A DNA stretch of 64,000 nt from Simmondsia chinensis. Its lineage: Eukaryota > Streptophyta > Magnoliopsida > Caryophyllales > Simmondsiaceae. How positions within the stretch are numbered: the stretch's first letter is position 1; each line of letters starts with the position of its first letter. Where the stretch lies: the NCBI GenBank assembly GCA_018398585.1, contig JAGTTD010000005.1, positions 37,884,750 through 37,948,749 on the forward strand, written 5' to 3'. Of the stretch, positions 10,522 through 20,453 are shown piece after piece. A program made the position numbers and the translations under genes. The notes beneath the pieces are model-generated. The model was given only the letters and a program-made list of their open reading frames with translations. It searched no databases and was not told the DNA's origin.

Positions 10522-12738
10522 ATGGCACACAACTCTTCATCATCTGGAGCCGGTCGTGCTAGTTCTAGCTCTTCTCGGCCACCCAGAATCCCAAAAAGGA
10601 CTAGAATTGTCTTACTTGATACTGAAGAACGAGCTTTTATACAACCAGATCCAACACCCCAATACCCTGATGATAGCATAGATTATAACTTTTCACAACC
10701 ACAAGATTATCATGAGTCAGGTACTGGTGGGGTTGGAGACTCACAAACTGATGAGGAACCCACCCCCACCACTGATGCACAGCCTGAAACTAGTACCTTG
10801 ACTAGTAGGCGTACAACTAGTGGGGTATGGAAGCACTTTACCCTTAATAAGACAACTAATAAAGCAACCTGTAAATTATGTGACCCACCTAAGAATTTTA
10901 GCCATCAACCCGGCAGTGGGACGGGCACACTAAATAGACATATACTTAGGTGCCACCCCGAGCAATTCCCGGAAAAGAGCCAACAACGTTTAGTACAGCA
11001 AGTGACCGGTGCACTTGCTAATTTTAGGTTCTCTCAGGAGAGCAACCGTAGGGGGCTAGCTAAATATATAATTTTGAGTGAAAGGCCTTTTAGTACCGGC
11101 GAAAACCCACATTTCGTCGACTACCTCCAACAAAATGTGAACCCCGCAATTGTGAGGATTCCTCGGAACACCGTAAAGCGGGACGCTTTTACGTTGTACC
11201 ACAATCTTAAAATTGGGATACATACACTTTTTGCGACGAACATGAGCATGTTCTTGTTGACGTCGGACGTATGGACGTCCAAACCCGGCCAACCTTATAT
11301 GTGCATAACGGCACACTGGACCTATGAATCCTTCATCATCCAGAAGAGAATAATTCATTTTGGGCTTTTAGATTACTCCCATACTGCCGAGGTAATTACG
11401 GGTGCGATTATGTCGGCAGTCAGCGATTGGGGCATAGAACAACGTATCTTCAGTATTACGTTTGACAATGCTTCCAATAACACTGCATCCGTAGCACATT
11501 TAATTAGGAAAATGAGACCCATGTTAGGTGGGAAGTGTTTTCATATTCGTTGCATCTGTCACATTTTGCATTTAATGGTAATGGATGGTTTAGATCTTAT
11601 AGACGCATCCCTTGCCACCTTAAGATCTGTAATAATATCAATTAAAGCATCCGTCGCTAGGAAAAAAAGATTTAAAAATGTATGTAGGTTGCATAACATA
11701 GAATATAAACAATTTAAATTAGACTCCAAGACTAGGTGGTCGTCTACGGTAGTAATGTTAGAGCGCATTCTACCATCCAAAGACGCTCTGATGGAATTCG
11801 CCCAGGAAAATCGTGTAGAATGGCGCGATTACAACCTGGACGGTATACATTGGGAGATAATAGATGAAATTTGTAAATTTTTTAGCATGTTTAAAGACGC
11901 GACAACATTTTTTTCGGGTTGCTACTATCCGACCATGCCTCAAGCAATATCAATATTGCTTGATATTGTAAATTGGATGGTGGGTAATCAATCCAACCTC
12001 ATTTTGTTCGGATGGATTGCGGCAATGAAAGAAAAGCTTGCCAAATATTTTTCTAAACTACCTCTTACTTACTGCTTTGCTGCTATTTTAGACCCTCGTT
12101 GTAAACGCTCAGGTTTCAACTTGTTTTGCCAACATTTTTTCACGTATTTGAATCCTTCTCTTAATATCGACACTTTCATTGCCAATGTCGATAACGACTT
12201 GCATAGTTTATTTTCTCAATATTCCCGTCAATTAGCGTCCAATAATCCTAGTACTGCTGCAGTAGGATCTTCCATATCTAGTGGAAGTAGTTCACACACG
12301 TCATATTCGTGGAAATTGTTGGAGCAATTTACGCCCACAGCAGCCCCCACATCATGTGACGAGTTAGATTATTATTTGCGGACACCGATGGTCCATATTT
12401 TCGGGCCGCCGGGCAACCCGAATTTTGATTTGTTACAATGGTGGAACACAAACCAAACCCAGTATCCCGTGCTTTCCACCATGGCACGTGATATACTAAG
12501 TTGTCCGGTGTCTTCAGTAGCATCGGAGTGTGCTTTCAGTCTTGGTGGCAGGTTGCTTGGAACGAAGAGGGCGAAGTTATCGCCGTCGAGCTTGGAGATG
12601 TCCGTATGCTTGAAGGATTGGCTGCTAGCTGAGGCAAGAGATCAACAGAGAATGAAGATGGATTCATCGAGCGATGAAGAAGACGACCGCACAACTGATA
12701 AGTCAAATGATGGCGTAGAAACCCCCCGATATGACTGA
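10522..12738 (+). CDS. hAT-superfamily transposase with BED zinc finger
   Basis: The 738-aa uninterrupted product is within the usual size of plant Ac/RICESLEEPER-like transposases. In order: a Ser/Pro-rich N-terminus (1-95); a BED finger at about 100-146 (C117, C120, H140, H145); the RNase H-like core with D249 (LLTSDVWTS), D315 (ITFDNASNN) and the CxxH-type CICH at 344-347; an insertion domain; and the C-terminal hAT dimerisation region at about 611-702 carrying the third acidic residue E669 (VASECAFS). All three DDE residues and the finger are present, so activity is plausible. It is the only gene in the transposon. Many hAT-like genes are domesticated, but the matched TIRs and target duplication argue for a mobile element here. 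Confidence 0.94.
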   Translation: MAHNSSSSGAGRASSSSSRPPRIPKRTRIVLLDTEERAFIQPDPTPQYPDDSIDYNFSQPQDYHESGTGGVGDSQTDEEPTPTTDAQPETSTLTSRRTTSGVWKHFTLNKTTNKATCKLCDPPKNFSHQPGSGTGTLNRHILRCHPEQFPEKSQQRLVQQVTGALANFRFSQESNRRGLAKYIILSERPFSTGENPHFVDYLQQNVNPAIVRIPRNTVKRDAFTLYHNLKIGIHTLFATNMSMFLLTSDVWTSKPGQPYMCITAHWTYESFIIQKRIIHFGLLDYSHTAEVITGAIMSAVSDWGIEQRIFSITFDNASNNTASVAHLIRKMRPMLGGKCFHIRCICHILHLMVMDGLDLIDASLATLRSVIISIKASVARKKRFKNVCRLHNIEYKQFKLDSKTRWSSTVVMLERILPSKDALMEFAQENRVEWRDYNLDGIHWEIIDEICKFFSMFKDATTFFSGCYYPTMPQAISILLDIVNWMVGNQSNLILFGWIAAMKEKLAKYFSKLPLTYCFAAILDPRCKRSGFNLFCQHFFTYLNPSLNIDTFIANVDNDLHSLFSQYSRQLASNNPSTAAVGSSISSGSSSHTSYSWKLLEQFTPTAAPTSCDELDYYLRTPMVHIFGPPGNPNFDLLQWWNTNQTQYPVLSTMARDILSCPVSSVASECAFSLGGRLLGTKRAKLSPSSLEMSVCLKDWLLAEARDQQRMKMDSSSDEEDDRTTDKSNDGVETPRYD

Positions 12739-13296
12739 TATCAAGATTCAAGACTTTTGTATGTTAATTATTTACTTTCAAATATTTACGTCAAAAGATG
12801 ACCGCACACTCCATATGTCAAACTTTATATTTTTTGATAAATAAATTTATATTTTTAAATATTAGGCCCCAACTTTGTATTTGTATTTGATACGTTATTT
12901 ATTTACTGATATTTTTTTGATAATTACTTGTTGTATATTGTATTTTATTTATTATATATATTTAGTGTTATTTTTTTTGAACATGTATACTTGGAAAGAA
13001 ATCATATTATTTATTAATGAATTACAATAATTTTAGTACAAAATGACAATGTATTTTTTAATTTTTTTTAATTTGCCCGGCCCACCCGCACTGTAGCGGG
13101 CCCGGGCCTGGTCCCGGGCCGGTCCCGGCCCTGGAAGCCCTCGGGCCCGGCCCGGCCCGACCCGGCCCACGGCCACCACTAACTGGGTCTGTTGTTGTTG
13201 TTGTTGTTGAAGAATGTCATTGTGTAATGCTAATATAGATATGAGGTATATTATTGACATGTTTAAATGTTGATAAAGTAGCATATAACAAAGTGG

Positions 13297-13540
13297 TTAC
13301 CCATTTGTTAATCGGGTTTAGTAAGAGTTTAAAATTTCTAACCCGTTTGTGGCTAAATTTGGTTCGACTCTTTTTCTAAGACCTCTATGTCAGCAGTTAT
13401 CTTCCCTAATATTTACCTCATTTAGGCTCAAGTTTGGCTCATCTAGTCACAAACTTGACTCATTGGGATCCGAATTTTCGAACTCAAGTTGTATTAAGCT
13501 CAGGTTCGGTTCGATAAGCTGAGCAACCCGGATCAACATA
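13297..13540. repeat. hAT MITE relics
   Basis: 13297-13360 (GGTTACCCATTTGTTAATCG, TTTCTAACCCGTTTG) matches the interior of the hAT element at 55698-56283. From about 13370 the text changes to GGCTCAAGTTTGGCTC-type repeats like those at 4725-5065 and 29590-29830. No termini are intact. Confidence 0.4.
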
Positions 13541-13749
13541 CATTACGTTTTTGCTGATTTTATATGCAGCACTAGCAAAATCATATGTGTAACCCAAATG
13601 GTATATTAATGATGTTAATACAAGTGGTTGATTGAAAACATTTAGATTTTTGAATATACTTTTCCAAAAAATTTTTTAAAGGTCGTGGTTAAGTCAAAAA
13701 CGTGACTAGTTTGGAAGGTCTTTCTATAAGAAGAGAATAAATATATATC

Positions 13750-13885
13750 TACTAGCAGGGTAAAAATTGTTACCGATAGAAATGATTTTGTGATTTGCCA
13801 AAAATGAGAGCCATAAGATTGCTTTCAAAATAATAATTTTACTTTAACAATAACAACTTTTCAATGATAATTATATTGTTATATA
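13750..13885. repeat. Dispersed AT-rich repeat unit
   Basis: Contains GTGATTTGCCAAAAATGAGA and AATAATAATTTTACTTTAAC, a pattern recurring near 42410-42660 and 45170-45420. The class is unknown. Confidence 0.35.
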
Positions 13886-14040
13886 TAGGGGATGACTCTT
13901 ATGAGAAAGTAAATTTTATGACATGCATTTGATTAAAGTAGGGCGATAAAATTGATATCAACAGTCAAATGAGTAGTCCAGAATGTTCTTTCTCACTCTC
14001 GCCCTCTCATAAGAACAACACCATATATATATATATAGTT
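13879..14040. mobile_element. MITE embedded in (TA)n, copy 1
   Basis: TATATATAGGGG with ACTCTTATGAGA on the left, inversely matched by TCTCATAAGAACAACACC followed by ATATATATATATA on the right. The termini resemble those of the adjacent element at 14024-14315. Insertion into TA microsatellites recalls Micron-type MITEs. Confidence 0.5.
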
Positions 14041-14307
14041 CTTATGAGACGGTAAGAGTATGAGGTGGGAAAATCCTAGCCCTCTATTGGAGGGCCCGGA
14101 CTTATTAAACATTTAAAAAAAAAAATAATTTACGGCCCATACCCGTTCATGGGGAAGAATGAAAGAAGGGATAAGGAAGGAAAATCATTTTTTATAATAA
14201 GGAAGGAAAATTATTTTTTTATTTAATATTCAATAAATCTTGGCCGTCCATTACAATAGAGGGTCAGGATTTACCCTTCTTATCTTCTCATCCTCTCATA
14301 AAAACGC

Positions 14308-14315
<8 letters not shown>
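14024..14315. mobile_element. MITE embedded in (TA)n, copy 2
   Basis: The left end GTTCTTATGAGACGGTAAGA, continuing to AAATCCTAGCCCTCTATTG, is inversely matched by CAATAGAGGGTCAGGATTTA, continuing to CCTCTCATAAAAACGCCAC. (TA)n blocks lie on both sides. It is non-coding. Confidence 0.55.

Positions 14316-14375
<60 letters not shown>
14311..14375. repeat. (TA)n microsatellite, about 32 units
   Basis: Uninterrupted alternating TA at the right border of the (TA)-embedded MITE. Confidence 0.95.
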
Positions 14376-14377
<2 letters not shown>

Positions 14378-15283
14378 CGTGAATATTAAAATACATTTGT
14401 GGTAATTCAAATAAGTGAAGGGTCGAAGTACATAGTTTTCGTAACAATATGAGGTGGGACCCAAGCACGTAGGCGATGAATGTCAAAAGTCCCGTTACAT
14501 GGCGACCGATGATTTCGCACAGCAGATTATAATTTAATCATATAATTTAACATACTATGATTATATTTTATGTATAATTTTTAATAATAATACATACTTT
14601 TTAATTGGGTGGACTTGGTTTCGGCCAATGGTAAGTGTCAAAATGGATGCCTACAATTTGAAAACAAGAAAGCCGAAAAAAAAAATATTTTATAACTCGT
14701 AAACAAGAAAGATTAAAATATCAAAAATGCTACATGGTGCGAGAAAGTGGCCACGTAAATGCCACGAATTAGGCAGGATAGCAAGGCGGCCAAGCAGGAC
14801 ACTTACAGAGAAGTTGGTCGTTTACGACCATCTGTTTTCCCTGACCTGTCCTGCCAGCTAACTTTCCCTCTTCCTGTCATTTGTGTAGTTTTCTCCTCGT
14901 GACCTGTAATAGTACTCTAAAAATATATATTTCACAATCTGTAAGCAGGAAAGTCAAAATGAAGGCTTTAATGAGATTTTACAGCTTGTAAGCAAAAATA
15001 TCAAAAATGGAGAAATTACGACTTGTGTTTTTAAGTTGTAGACAACATGTTAACGAATATAGACCATCACGCAGGGGTGAAATAGTGTTTTTTTTTTTTT
15101 TTTTTCCGAGAGGGAAACGGCATTATCTAAATTATATATTTATCGATTTATGTGAGCATTATATCTTCAGTGAACAAAACTCGAGGGTCCAGTGACTATT
15201 TGATCATCTTATAATGTATGCCATCAGATTCAAAGTTGCTCGTCTTCATCCCGGAATTTGTTAAATAGTTTCTGAATTTGAAC
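14376..15283. other. Intergenic DNA, no gene recognised
   Basis: Contains the motif GTAAACAAGAAAG/GTAAGCAGGAAAG several times, a self-complementary GGTCGTTTACGACC near 14816-14829 and a 17-nt T run near 15090. Nothing coding is supported. Confidence 0.4.
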
Positions 15284-15288
15284 AAGTA

Positions 15289-15850
15289 TGTTGAAGACTC
15301 CACATGTGAGTCTTGTGGAATCCAACATTGGAGTTGAGAGAAAGAAAATATCACCTTATAAGCCTAGTGGGTTACTTCACCTATAGCCAATTGGTTTTAG
15401 GGTGGAACCCCACTTGGGCTTATATGTGGATCTTGTAAGTTCCAACTCCGTGGGTCGGGCCTAAAAGCCCGATAAAATTTAACATGGTATCAGAGCGGGT
15501 TGTTGATCCCGATCTCGTGTTTGTCGCACTTTGTCCTCATGAAAAGGAGGTGCATTTGTGTTTGGTGCGCCAAGAGCCTCTCCAGTATGTTGAATCCAAT
15601 TGGATTGGAAAAGGCGGGAGGTACATTTGTCACAGACTCACATGTGAGGGGGAGTGTTGAAGACTCCACATGTGAGTCTTGTGGAATCCCACATTGGAGT
15701 TGAGAGAAAGAAAATATCACCTTATAAGACTAGTGGGTTACTCCACCTATAGCCAATTGGTTTTAGGATGGAACCCTACTTGGGCTTATATGTGAATCTT
15801 GTAAGATCCAACTCCGTGGGTCGGGCCTAAAAGCCCGATGAAATTTAACA
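15289..15850 (+). mobile_element. Complete TRIM (terminal-repeat retrotransposon in miniature)
   Basis: Two 196-bp LTRs (15289-15484 and 15655-15850), each starting TGTTGAAGACTCC and ending AATTTAACA, differ at 8 positions by eye (about 4%). Immediately after the 5' LTR is TGGTATCAGAGC (15485-15496), the usual initiator-methionine tRNA primer site. A purine tract GAGGGGGAG precedes the 3' LTR. A 5-bp target duplication AAGTA flanks the element (15284-15288 and 15851-15855). The 170-bp interior has no protein domain, so it is non-autonomous and moved by enzymes supplied elsewhere. Confidence 0.93.
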
Positions 15851-15855
15851 AAGTA

Positions 15856-17224
15856 AAATAATTTTAAAAATGTTGGATATCACACGCCATCGATCTTCAT
15901 AGACTGGCAAAAGTAAAATATTGTGTATGTACTGAGCTAACTTCACGTGCTTGACATCAAACTAAATCACAGCACGGTAACTAAATAAATTATTATTGAA
16001 CATTTAAAAATTTAAATGTTGATCCTTGATTCCATACTGAAATTATTTAAATAAAATTGTTTCGGTTTGTGTAGAGTGTAGTTCTATTCAATCTTGTTTA
16101 TGAAGTAGAGGATCGGGTCAATCTTGTTTAGGCTCGTGAAGCACTGGAGTTTTACTGTGGTGGCTCTATATATACACTAGAAATGTATACGTTACCATTT
16201 AAGGGTTGAGAGCTGAAACGTCTCGCTAAACTTTCAATGTTTTAGTGGGATTTATTGTGCTCCCTTGTAGATGTAGAATTCAGGTGAACCATATAAATTT
16301 TGGTGTCTTTTATTTGGTGTGTGATTGTTATTTTGATTTGGGGTTTTAATATTTTGTGTGTGGTCTTAACCATCGTATTAAGGCCCTACAAAATTACTTT
16401 CAAAAAGTAAATAAAGAAAAAATAAAAGCAAGAAGAGAAGGTCTTGTTTTAGTAGTAGGAAGCAAGTAAGGGGATAGAGTGTTATTTTAGGCCAAAAGGT
16501 CTGGAGTTCGATTTGTCCTTTAAACATCTCTCTAACTTAACTGGCTCATATTCTCTATGGATCAATTGCTGTATGGATCAAATTTTATCGAGTAACTGGA
16601 TTCCTCATTGCTAAAAGCAACGAGGGGACCCCGACAAAGGTAAATAGTGCGTGACACAGAAGACAAGCCCGCCACTATGTCCTTCTCAATCCATACAATA
16701 ATGCTTTCTTCACCTTTTTTTAAAAGTGAAAATTTGTAACGGAATTAACTTTTCTAAAAGTTTAAACTGATAAATGAAGGTTCATGATATATAACAGACA
16801 CATTTATAAGAACGAGGTCTGACCAAGAACAATAAAAGTGCGTAGCAGGAAATGACAAACGAAGCGACATCACAATAAAAAAAAAAAAGCGAAGCATATA
16901 GAAAGGCGCTAAAAGATTGGAGAGAATACAAAAACAGGAGGAGATTGAACGAATGAGCATAAACATGATTGATTTTATATGGTAAGCGCCTGCCGAAGCT
17001 CCAACCTAACTTCACAATGTTGTAGAAGGGATGACGATTGCCAACAAGGATGTAGGTCGACCTTGTCAGCCCCACTGAGCAACTATGAAGTGTTACACTT
17101 AACTCCCTATTAGAATTTTGTGATATGCTTGAAGACGATCAATTTACCTCCATCAAAATGCAGCCCAAACTTCTTACCAAACGCCATGCTCGAAAATGCT
17201 TCCCAATCTTCTTACCAAACACAC
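15856..17224. other. Intergenic DNA, no gene recognised
   Basis: No motif, terminal repeat or coding pattern could be classified in this 1.4 kb. Short open frames on both strands near 16750-17075 overlap each other and look random. Confidence 0.4.
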
Positions 17225-17490
17225 CAATCAAACATCCGGGTGCCCCTTGGCATCCCTTTACAATTCCCGGAAACCCTCACATTTTCCTTATTTTCCTTCA
17301 CACACTTCTCAATTATCAATCCTCAATCCTGATGTATAATTGAGTTATCCAAATCTAATATGATTAAAAATATCACATCAAATTAAATCAAACTTATTTT
17401 GATAACAAATTTAAATCATATCTAACCCAATGTTCAACTAAATCAAATCTTATTAATATTTAATTTTGAAGTAAATAATATCCCAACACA
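17225..17490 (+). mobile_element. LTR fragment
   Basis: Matches the 3' half of the solo LTR at 51039-51722: CCTTTACAATTCCCGGAAACC, TATAATTGAGTTA, and the ending GTAAATAATATCCCAACA. The 5' half is missing. Confidence 0.5.
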
Positions 17491-18085
17491 ACCATTATTT
17501 CTTTGGGAAAATTAGCATTTTGCAAGCACATTTGTTTAATTATAGTTTAATTATTTTTTAATGTATCATATTAATAAATGTCTACTAAGTATTAAACATT
17601 TTAAAAAGGAAATTTTAGGAAAAGTATAGTTAATAATGATATTTTTTTGACTGAAGTAAATAATGATATTTTATTAAAAAATTTATTTGATTTGAACAAA
17701 ATATTTATATTAAAATTTTGAACGAAAATCATGACATAGTTTTATTTGTAAGCCTTAGTAAATATATAGAGTAATTTAATAAGCAAAATAATTTATATGC
17801 TCAAAATTTTTCTTAGTAAATAAAAACAAATGATAGTTTTTAAAGTTAATCTTTAAATTAAAATCACCCATACAATTTTTATTAAAGGTTAATTATACTT
17901 TATTACCCAAAGTTTAGCAATTTAATTTAACCAGCTATAGTACAATAATTCTTTTATTCCAAAATATAGTATCTGACATCATCTTTCTAACGTATTAAAT
18001 CACCTTTTTAGTGCATGCTGCTAATTGCTTGTGTGAAATTAGGTCAAATAATGGATATTAAATTAAATAATCGTGCTAGTTAGAA
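17491..18085. other. AT-rich intergenic DNA
   Basis: Very AT-rich, with no gene or repeat class recognised. Confidence 0.4.
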
Positions 18086-19270
18086 TCTATATCTATATCT
18101 GTAATCTATATTAATTTGAAGTTCCCTCTCCCAAAAACCTCTAATTGCCTATTCTTGAATTTCTAAGACATCATTTCTCCTTCTCCTATCTTAAGCCTCT
18201 ACTTCTACATTTATGAATTTTTAAGTCATTATATGCTTCACGGTGATAGGAAGAGCCGACATTGAAGTATCAAAGAGCAACGTCGCTATGAATGCTTGGC
18301 TAACAAATACTAACAAATTTGGAACACAATTTTATAGAAAACACATATGAAATTATGTGCACACATTACAAGTATGGACATAAGGAACGGCACAACTTAC
18401 ATGGCATGCCAAAATTGTAAAAAAAAATGTCACATGGGTTAATGACCAGTATCATTGGGATAAGTGTTCCAATAATAATGTCATTATGAAAAAAAAGGTA
18501 TTCAAATTTACTAAACAAAGATGCACATAGTATAATATATTTACTTTCATATTTTGCACAACAGGTTACGTAACAAGGTTGTTTGGGATTGACAGAGAAC
18601 TGAAATGAAAATGACAATATTCAGCAAATAGGTAGAATACTTAACCAAGAGCACAATTGAACACTTTGATATGATCGCAGCATAGGTATGCATCTAAATC
18701 ATCTACAACAAAAACAAATGAACCATATGACACTAAAATGATGCCTTCCGATACAGGAATATGGACAATACTTGCTGTCCTGCTACTTAGACAAATTAGT
18801 AGGATGCAGTTGAATATTCATCATCAAACCTCCACTAAATGGCAACAATCCAAACGCGGTGTTTATCACAGAGGTCTATTGGGAAGAAGAATGTTATTAC
18901 ATAATGATTAAACAACAACCAATTACACTATTGTAATACGACGAGCGTACAACAAATAAGACAGACGCACTAAATATCGAGGTAAATAACAAATTACTAG
19001 TTTAAAGGGAAATGCTGGGATCTAATAACACCATACTTTCAATGTAGGGGACCAAAAAAATTGATGGGACGCAACAATGAAGGCAAATACAACAATAAGC
19101 TAATTTGGCATCATGTTTCTTATCTTTTGTAAAAGAAGTTGCATACTTACTATAGTATAAATTTTGTACAACTTACATAGCATTTGTTTTGGTTAATGCA
19201 CATTTTCACAACTAAACAAAAAATGTACACTGTACATACTACCTGTGCATCGCACAGGAAAAAAAACTAG
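18086..19270 (+). mobile_element. Non-autonomous Helitron
   Basis: Starts TCTATATCTATATCTG after an A. It ends with the hairpin CCTGTGCATCGCACAGG (19242-19258), eight A and CTAG (19267-19270), followed by T. That is the Helitron signature: 5' TC, a 3' hairpin about 10 nt before CTRR, and insertion between A and T. The 5' 150 bp is homologous to the minus-strand Helitron at 60570-61936 (TATTAATTTGAAGTT, ATCTTAAGCCTC, ATTTATGAATTTTTAAGTCA). No Rep/helicase coding is present. Confidence 0.78.
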
Positions 19271-20255
19271 TAGAAAGTTATTTCACTGTAATCCATAGAC
19301 TTAATTTCACCAAATCTCATAGTGTTAATTCTTAGTGTAAATTATCCATCATTAAGGTTTGATGTATTTACTTTTCAGCACACAAAATTCGTAAAAATCT
19401 TTTAATCCAAAAGTTACATATATTTAATAAAATAATACAAATAATGGTACGTAATATAATAAATATTAAATAGGCCTCTCACTAACTCTATCGTGGGTTT
19501 GTGTGTAGAATGAGAAAAATAACAAGAGGTCGATGAATTTATGGACAAACAAGGACAAGTTTCATATCTTTTCACACCGCAATTAATTCTTTTATTAAAT
19601 ACATATAACTTGTATACTAAAAAATTAATTCACAAATTTAATAAATTAAAAAGTTGCTAAGATATAATCCTAATTCTTTATTTTATTATAAATTTAAAAC
19701 AAATTTCTAGAATATGAATTTATTTCATTTTAAGTTTGACAAATTTCTTAAAGCATCATCTCCTCCCCTCTTGCCGTTTCCAACTTCGTCTCCTTTATTT
19801 TTGTTTTCACTGAAACTGCCTAATAATTCACTTCTCCCTTCCCATAAATAAATAGATAAATCCTTTATTTTTATTTTTTTATATATATTTACTGCCCCCA
19901 CTTTCCCAAAAAAATCGCCAAAATCAAAGATATATTTGATTGTGGTGTAGTTTCATTGTGGGTAGGTCACCAATTTTTGTTTAAATTTTTGATTCTTCTG
20001 GGATCTTGGGTTACTGTTTTTGAGCTTGATTATTGTTATTTTAAGCTTGGTTTTGCAAGTTAAAATCTTTATGAATTAGTTTTTATTTGTAATTTGTATG
20101 TAGAAAGTTTTGTTCTTTTTACTGTTATGAGTAGATCTGAAGGTAGTTTTGGTGTTGTAGGGTTTGGTTTTCAAATGGGTTTTAAGTAATCTAAGTACCC
20201 ATTTGAGTTTTTGTGTTGATTATGGTCAGTTTTGGTGATTTGAGTTGGAAGTATT
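19271..20255 (+). promoter_or_regulatory. Upstream and leader region of the GT14 gene
   Basis: An AT-rich 5' flank, with a TATATATATTTA stretch near 19880-19892 as a candidate core promoter, followed by a T-rich leader. The exact transcription start is not determinable. The 5' leader could run about 500 nt to the ATG at 20454. Confidence 0.3.
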
Positions 20256-20440
20256 GATTTGGGTGCAAAAGGTTGCTTTAAATTTGGTGTTCTTCAGTGA
20301 AAAAAGCACCAAAAAAGGTTGAAATTTGATCAGTTTTTGAGTTCAAGGAAGATTTGGGTGCAAAAGGGTGCTTCAGATTTGGTGTTTTTCAGTGATAAAA
20401 AGTACCAAAAAAGGTTCAAATTTGATCAGTTTTTGAGGGA
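20256..20440 (+). repeat. 95-bp tandem duplication in the 5' leader
   Basis: GATTTGGGTGCAAAAGG starts at 20256 and again at 20351, followed in both units by TTTGGTGTT(C/T)TTCAGTGA and TTTGATCAGTTTTTGAG. The units are about 95 bp long, not a multiple of three, and end 14 nt before the start codon. The leader was evidently duplicated in place. Confidence 0.8.
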
Positions 20441-20453
20441 AAAAATAGGAGAG

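Larger units (their letters stand above)
9992..13181 (+). mobile_element. Apparently autonomous hAT transposon
   Basis: A perfect 8-bp target duplication, ACTGGGTC, at 9984-9991 and 13182-13189 flanks terminal inverted repeats TAGTGGTGGCC / GGCCACCACTA. Both subterminal regions (about 10001-10200 and 13075-13175) are dense in GGCCCG/CGGGCC words, probably transposase-binding arrays, and share the CACTGTAGCGGGCC/GTACTGTAGCGGGCC motif. One uninterrupted transposase gene lies inside. Exact duplication, intact termini and intact frame suggest recent movement. Confidence 0.93.
9761..13209 (+). mobile_element. 5S-headed SINE split by a hAT insertion
   Basis: The left part, 9761-9991, runs from GAGGGCACCAACACGCTGTC through the 5S-like head and the tail up to CACTGGGTC. 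The right part, 13190-13209, is the remaining (TTG)n end. The 3190-bp hAT lies between, inside the SINE's terminal GCACTGGGTCTGTTG motif, so the SINE is older than the hAT. The head has a short deletion relative to sister copies (GAACTTCGAAAAGCGTGC). TTGTTGA near both ends overlaps the simple repeat, so the SINE's own duplication is ambiguous. Confidence 0.85.

Noticed and set aside
10522..12738. Domesticated hAT host gene
   Set aside because: Exact target duplication and intact TIRs around the gene show it is still in a transposon.
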